Source of the DNA: a bacterium
GTDB lineage: Bacteria > Desulfobacterota > GWC2-55-46
DNA: 9,415 bases
Assembly (NCBI GenBank): GCA_027310325.1
Contig: DAIDBB010000066.1
Coordinates: forward strand, 1 to 9,415
Direction: 5' to 3'
Below, piece after piece: positions 6,965 to 9,415 of this stretch; position 1 is the first letter of the stretch, and each line of letters opens with the position of its first letter. A model generated the notes under the pieces. The model saw only the letters and a list, made by a program, of their open reading frames with translations. It searched no databases and had not been told where the DNA came from. The position numbers and the translations under genes were made by a program.

Positions 6965-7114
6965 GCGGGATCCCTTCTTAAAGGGGTCCGGGGCGAATAG
7001 CTTGCATATTATAGATAGTCCAAAATAACCTGCAATAACATGACGGAAATCATTTATTAAAGCCCGAAAGAGAATTATATTTTTCTTACAGGCGCAAGAA
7101 GGCTTGAAAATGCA

Positions 7115-7147
7115 TCGCGAGCGCAATCCCGGCCGCGTGCGGCGGGG
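7115..7147 (+). repeat. REP-like palindrome, copy 2 (degenerate)
   Basis: TCGCGAGCGCAAT (7115-7127) is identical to the lead of copy 1 in opposite orientation. It is followed by a stem CCCGGCCGC / GCGGCGGGG (7128-7136 with 7139-7147, GT loop) with one mismatched pair out of nine. Confidence 0.65.
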
Positions 7148-7187
7148 TCAAGGAAGCGTTTAGAAATAGTTACCTTACATTTGGAAG

Positions 7188-7213
7188 ATTCCCCGCGGCT
7201 TGCCGCGGGGAGC
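7188..7213 (+). repeat. REP-like palindrome, copy 3
   Basis: A perfect 9-bp stem CCCCGCGGC / GCCGCGGGG (7191-7199 with 7202-7210, TT loop). The 26-bp unit differs from copy 1 at two positions only, and those two bases pair with each other in the stem. Flanking GAAG/CTTC (7184-7187 with 7213-7216) can lengthen the stem. Confidence 0.8.
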
Positions 7214-7230
7214 TTCAAAGCCGAATGGGC

Positions 7231-7260
7231 TTGAACGGAGGAGGCCTTCCGGTATATAAT
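7231..7260 (+). promoter_or_regulatory. Sigma70-type promoter of the Nfu gene cluster
   Basis: TTGAAC (7231-7236), an 18-nt spacer and a consensus TATAAT (7255-7260) stand 34 nt before the Nfu start codon. A second -10-like TATGAT lies at 7263-7268. REP copy 3 ends just upstream. This probably drives the rightward cluster. Confidence 0.65.
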
Positions 7261-7294
7261 GGTATGATATCAAAAACATTCCGGAGGCACCGAT

Positions 7295-7522
7295 ATGCTG
7301 AGAGAAAAGGTCGAAGAAGCACTTAACAGGATAAGGCCAGCGCTTCAGGCTGACGGCGGAGACGTCGAGATCGTAGACATAGACGAGAAAAACGGGATCG
7401 TGAAAGTACAGCTCCAGGGGGCGTGCTCGGGATGCCCGAGCTCCCAGATAACGCTCGCCATGGGCGTCGAAAGGGCCATAAAAGAGAGGGTCCCCGAGGT
7501 AAAGCAGGTCCTCTCCATATAA
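7295..7522 (+). CDS. NifU C-terminal-domain (Nfu-type) Fe-S scaffold or carrier protein
   Basis: A 75-residue soluble protein consisting only of the NifU C-terminal domain. It begins with LREKVEEALNRIRPALQADGGDVEIVDI, has the cluster-binding motif CSGCP with Cys44 and Cys47, then the conserved SSQITLAMGVERAIKERVPEV. Two subunits normally share one [4Fe-4S] cluster through these cysteines and hand it to apo-proteins. The length fits the stand-alone bacterial Nfu class. ATG at 7295 is preceded by GGAGG with 7-nt spacing (7283-7287) and by a good promoter. It leads a rightward cluster that also encodes a ferredoxin and a Mrp-type carrier, consistent with a role in Fe-S maturation. Confidence 0.94.
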   Translation: MLREKVEEALNRIRPALQADGGDVEIVDIDEKNGIVKVQLQGACSGCPSSQITLAMGVERAIKERVPEVKQVLSI

Positions 7523-7533
7523 GAGGTCACGGA

Positions 7534-7604
7534 CCGGAGGAAGACCCGAGACTCGACCGCCCGCGCCGGCAGGGTGCGCGTCGCTTTAGCGCCCCTTCCT
7601 CCGG
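7534..7604 (+). other. Inverted repeat between the Nfu and ferredoxin genes
   Basis: CCGGAGGAAG (7534-7543) and CTTCCTCCGG (7595-7604) form a perfect 10-bp stem around a 51-nt GC-rich loop that can fold further. No T-tract follows, so it is not a classic terminator. It may stabilise or separate the mRNA segments, or attenuate transcription. Confidence 0.4.
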
Positions 7605-7635
7605 GCAGGGAAGGCCGGATGGGGGAGATTAAAAC

Positions 7636-7824
7636 ATGTCCTATCATATAACCGAAGACTGCATTTCCTGCGGAGTATGCCTTCCCAACTGCCCCGAAGG
7701 GGCGATAAGCGAGGGCATCCCGTACATCATAGACCCGAAGCTCTGCACCGAATGCGGAGCGTGCGCCGAGGTTTGCCCGGTGGAGGCGTGCCTGCCGGCG
7801 CCGGCTGCGACAAATGCCGTATAG
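7636..7824 (+). CDS. 2[4Fe-4S] ferredoxin
   Basis: A 62-residue low-potential electron carrier of the clostridial type. Two complete cluster motifs are present: Cys9-x2-Cys12-x2-Cys15-x3-Cys19-Pro and Cys37-x2-Cys40-x2-Cys43-x3-Cys47-Pro. The opening YHITEDCISCGVC and the central PYIIDPKLCTECGAC are typical. The loop between the motifs is short, so this is the compact form without the long insertion of Alvin-type ferredoxins. Cys52 is an extra cysteine. A GGGGGAG site lies 8 nt before the ATG at 7636. It sits 113 bp after the Nfu gene and 140 bp before the mini-oxidase gene in the same direction. It may provide electrons for Fe-S assembly or for the neighbouring redox proteins; no partner can be named. 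Confidence 0.95.
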   Translation: MSYHITEDCISCGVCLPNCPEGAISEGIPYIIDPKLCTECGACAEVCPVEACLPAPAATNAV

Positions 7825-7867
7825 GCAAGCTTTTTTCAGGCCCTCATAAGGCCGCGCCGGGGACCGG

Positions 7868-7888
7868 GGCGCGCTACATATGCGCGCC
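7868..7888 (+). other. Short GC hairpin after the ferredoxin gene
   Basis: GGCGCGC (7868-7874) pairs perfectly with GCGCGCC (7882-7888) around TACATAT. No T-run follows. The 140-bp gap otherwise holds only the ribosome binding site of the next gene. Confidence 0.35.
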
Positions 7889-7964
7889 GTAGCGGCGGCG
7901 CGGGAGCGGATGGACGTTTGAGGGCCCGCAAAAAAACAAAATAACCGTTAAGGAGACCCCTTTA

Positions 7965-8393
7965 ATGAGTTCAGTAACCGTCTGGTTCATCCGCTGCGCC
8001 CTGATATATTTCCTTGTAGCCATACTCCTCGGGCTCCACATGACGGTCGCGGGCCCGGTCTATCCCGTGATGCCGGTCCACGTGCACTTTAACCTCCTCG
8101 GATGGATGTCGATGATGGTCTTCGGAGTGGGCTACCACATACTCCCAAGGTTCAGCGGAAAGCCGCTCTGGAGCGACAGGCTCTCATACGTCCAGCTCTG
8201 GACGGCGAACATCGGGCTTCTCGGCATGGCTGCGGGCTGGTACCTTAAGTCGTCCGGCTCCGGCACGCCCGTGCTCGTCGTATTCTCCGTCGTAGAGGCC
8301 CTCTCGATACTGTTTTTCGTAATAAACATGTTTAAGACGATCAAGATCACGCCGCCGCCCGCGAAGCCAGCGGCGGTTCCTGTAAAGAAATAA
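7965..8393 (+). CDS. Four-helix membrane protein resembling the C-terminal haem-binding part of CcoN
   Basis: A 142-residue protein with four predicted membrane helices (about 7-30, 43-62, 75-95 and 103-124) and a Pro/Ala/Lys-rich cytoplasmic tail. The segment 39-63, HVHFNLLGWMSMMVFGVGYH then ILPRF, aligns without gaps to helix X of cbb3 oxidase subunit I as I remember it (HVH, then LGW, an FG and a closing PR). There the two His bind the low-spin and high-spin haems. Further His are at 25 and 58. It is far too short for an oxidase: the other haem and CuB ligands of helices II, VI and VII have no counterpart. It may bind haem in a homodimer or pair with another subunit. The start is ATG 7965 with AAGGAG 9 nt upstream. 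Only 10 bp separate it from the DUF1858 gene. Annotation pipelines might call it cytochrome-c oxidase or cbb3 subunit-I-like. Confidence 0.82.
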   Translation: MSSVTVWFIRCALIYFLVAILLGLHMTVAGPVYPVMPVHVHFNLLGWMSMMVFGVGYHILPRFSGKPLWSDRLSYVQLWTANIGLLGMAAGWYLKSSGSGTPVLVVFSVVEALSILFFVINMFKTIKITPPPAKPAAVPVKK

Positions 8394-8403
8394 TAAGTCG
8401 TAT

Positions 8404-8610
8404 ATGGCTGAGACGATAACCGAAGATATGATAATCGGCGAGGTGATGGCGAAAGTGCCGGGTAGCGTTGAGGTATTCAGAAAGCACTTCAGGGGGTGCT
8501 TCGCCTGCCCCGGGTCGAGCGTCGAGGACATATCTTTCGGCGCGCTCATGCATAACGCGGACCTGAAGTTGGTATTGAAGGAACTTAACGACCTTGCCAG
8601 TAAAAAATAA
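8404..8610 (+). CDS. DUF1858 domain protein
   Basis: A 68-residue protein that is entirely one DUF1858-type domain. It starts ITEDMIIGEVMAKVPGSVEV, continues into FRKHFRGCFACPG with the cysteine pair Cys32 and Cys35, and ends in an amphipathic helix (LVLKELNDLASKK). This domain is often fused to or found beside ScdA/hemerythrin-like and hydroxylamine-reductase-type proteins; its molecular function is unproven, although metal or cluster binding by the CxxC is plausible. No Shine-Dalgarno sequence precedes ATG 8404. The gene begins 10 bp after the mini-oxidase stop, so translation probably depends on termination-reinitiation. The next gene encodes a related small domain and follows after 13 bp. 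Confidence 0.88.
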   Translation: MAETITEDMIIGEVMAKVPGSVEVFRKHFRGCFACPGSSVEDISFGALMHNADLKLVLKELNDLASKK

Positions 8611-8623
8611 AAGAAGGTGACCT

Positions 8624-8827
8624 ATGAGCACAATGACGGCAAAAATCACAAAAGACCTCGTAGTTAACGACTGCATAAAGCTCTATCCGAAGACCATCGG
8701 GGTATTTTCGCAATTCAAGATAGACTCCTGCTGCGGTGGAGCGGTGTCGATCGAGGCCGCCGCGGCCCGCGACGGCGCCCCTCTCGACGAGCTCTTGAGG
8801 GTCCTTAACGAGACCGCCTCGAAGTAA
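8624..8827 (+). CDS. Stand-alone ScdA_N (DUF542) domain protein
   Basis: A 67-residue protein matching the N-terminal domain of the RIC/ScdA/YtfE di-iron proteins that repair Fe-S clusters after nitrosative or oxidative damage. Signatures are ITKDLVVNDCIKLYPKTIGVF, FKIDSCCGG with the adjacent Cys36 and Cys37, and then SIEAAAARDGAPLDELLRVL. The C-terminal hemerythrin di-iron domain of full-length RIC is absent, and no separate one is in the window. The CC pair is reported to be important for this domain in homologues, which fits a role in handling NO, iron or persulfide, but that is inference here. The ribosome binding site is AAGGTG, 4 nt before ATG 8624. It is tightly spaced after the DUF1858 gene and shares its layout. 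Confidence 0.9.
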   Translation: MSTMTAKITKDLVVNDCIKLYPKTIGVFSQFKIDSCCGGAVSIEAAAARDGAPLDELLRVLNETASK

Positions 8828-8834
8828 AAAGACT

Positions 8835-8908
8835 TCTTTTCTTTAAGGGGGGATACGGGCGAGCGTAAATGGCCATGATAATCTCCCCTGCCCCCTCTTC
8901 AGAAAAGA
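8835..8908 (+). other. Interrupted inverted repeat before the Mrp gene
   Basis: TCTTTTCT (8835-8842) pairs with AGAAAAGA (8901-8908), and the inner GGGGG (within 8847-8852) pairs with CCCCC (8891-8895), separated by a 4/5-nt internal loop and a long apical loop. There is no T-tract on the + strand, so termination is unlikely. It could separate the Mrp message from the small genes. Confidence 0.3.
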
Positions 8909-8969
8909 GTGGTAAAAAATATCTGGAATATCCGCCTTATTTTATGAGGCATTAAGGAGGCACATACAC

Positions 8970-9415
8970 TTGGCTACCATGGCAAATATTACCGAATCCC
9001 GGGTGCTCGACGCCCTGAGAAAGGTCATGGACCCGGAACTGGGCAAAGACCTCGTAACGCTAGGGATGATAAAGAACGTAAAGGTCGATGGGACGAAAGT
9101 CAGGTTCAGCCTCATCCTTACGACCATGGCCTGCCCGCTTAAAAAAGAGCTGGAGACGAACGCCGTTAACGCCGTCAAGGCGATACCCGGGGTTACGGAC
9201 GTTGCGGTAGAGACCGGCGCGCAGGTCCCTCAGGCAAAGGGGATGCCCGACAAGCAGCCGATCCCCGGCGTAAAGAATACGATAGCCGTGGCCTCCGGCA
9301 AGGGAGGCGTCGGCAAATCCACGGTCTCCGTTAACCTCGCTTTGGCTTTGGCGAAGACCGGGGCGAAGGTCGGCATACTCGACACCGACATCTACTGCCC
9401 TTCTCTCCCCCTTAT
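8970..9415 (+). CDS. mrp: Mrp/ApbC-family Fe-S cluster carrier ATPase (3' end missing)
   Basis: The first 148 residues of a Mrp (NBP35/ApbC) protein, which binds a bridging [4Fe-4S] cluster and delivers it to apo-proteins with ATP. Residues about 7-83 form a MIP18/DUF59 domain (ITESRVLDALRKVMDPELGK and TTMACP with Cys55). The deviant Walker A motif GKGGVGKS is at 110-117 after NTIAVAS. The A'-type stretch ILDTDIYCPSLP follows, where most Mrp proteins have DADIYGPS; the Cys in place of Gly is unusual. The CxxC cluster site lies beyond the window. TTG at 8970 is 9 nt after GGAGG (8956-8960); the ATG at 8979, 18 nt from it, is less likely. It is 142 bp after the ScdA_N gene in the same direction, with a possible separate promoter, and fits the Fe-S theme of the cluster. 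Confidence 0.93.
   Translation, partial: MATMANITESRVLDALRKVMDPELGKDLVTLGMIKNVKVDGTKVRFSLILTTMACPLKKELETNAVNAVKAIPGVTDVAVETGAQVPQAKGMPDKQPIPGVKNTIAVASGKGGVGKSTVSVNLALALAKTGAKVGILDTDIYCPSLPL

Larger units (their letters stand above)
6752..7294. other. Divergent intergenic region with REP-like repeats
   Basis: These 543 bases separate the leftward and rightward clusters. They contain three REP-like palindromes, one long GC-rich hairpin, an AT-rich tract with three TATAAT-like hexamers on the minus strand, and the rightward promoter before the Nfu gene. An 86-codon minus-strand frame crosses the hairpin and repeats; it has no ribosome binding site and reads like translated repeat sequence, so I see no gene here. 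Confidence 0.7.

Noticed and set aside
6866..7126. 86-codon minus-strand frame in the divergent intergenic region
   Set aside because: It translates the hairpin and repeat sequence, has no ribosome binding site, and has no domain. I judge it non-coding.
1..9415. tRNA or rRNA genes
   Set aside because: I found no cloverleaf with conserved T-loop sequence and no rRNA motifs on either strand by eye; no covariance search was possible.

Overview
The window looks like a bacterial chromosome of roughly 55-60% G+C. Ile-ATA and Arg-AGG codons are common, and several genes appear to start with TTG or GTG behind good GGAGG ribosome binding sites. Fe-S proteins, a very large 2-hydroxyacyl-CoA-dehydratase-type activase, c-type cytochrome and haem-copper-oxidase-like proteins occur together. 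This points to a Gram-negative anaerobe or facultative microaerobe of the Desulfobacterota / Nitrospirota / Nitrospinota kind. That placement is inference from gene content; no phylogenetic marker was compared.

Layout. The left two thirds is transcribed leftward. From right to left it holds a small membrane protein (6488-6751), a 465-residue haem-copper oxidase subunit-I homologue (5116-6513), haem O synthase ctaB (4100-4978), a periplasmic monohaem cytochrome c (3354-3689), and a giant double-domain activase that runs off the left edge (1-2856). A 240-bp MITE-like element with 13-bp flanking direct repeats lies against the ctaB stop codon. A clear hairpin/T-tract terminator follows the cytochrome gene.

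A 543-bp divergent intergenic region (6752-7294) carries three copies of a REP-like palindrome, one long GC-rich hairpin, and a good sigma70-type promoter that fires rightward. The rightward cluster is an Nfu-type Fe-S scaffold (7295), a 2[4Fe-4S] ferredoxin (7636), a four-helix membrane protein resembling the haem-binding helix X part of CcoN (7965), a DUF1858 protein (8404), an ScdA_N/DUF542 protein (8624), and a Mrp/ApbC-type Fe-S carrier ATPase cut by the right edge (8970).

How it may work together. The rightward genes combine Fe-S cluster building and carriage with two stand-alone small Cys domains normally found in or near nitrosative-stress repair proteins (ScdA/RIC family), plus a miniature oxidase-like membrane protein. 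The divergent leftward genes encode a subunit-I homologue that keeps the haem ligands but seems to lack the tandem His pair of the CuB site, together with haem O synthase and a cytochrome c. A possible reading is a haem-based membrane module that senses, carries or detoxifies NO or O2, coupled to Fe-S repair. This is inference. The sequence shows the domains and the missing ligands, not the function.
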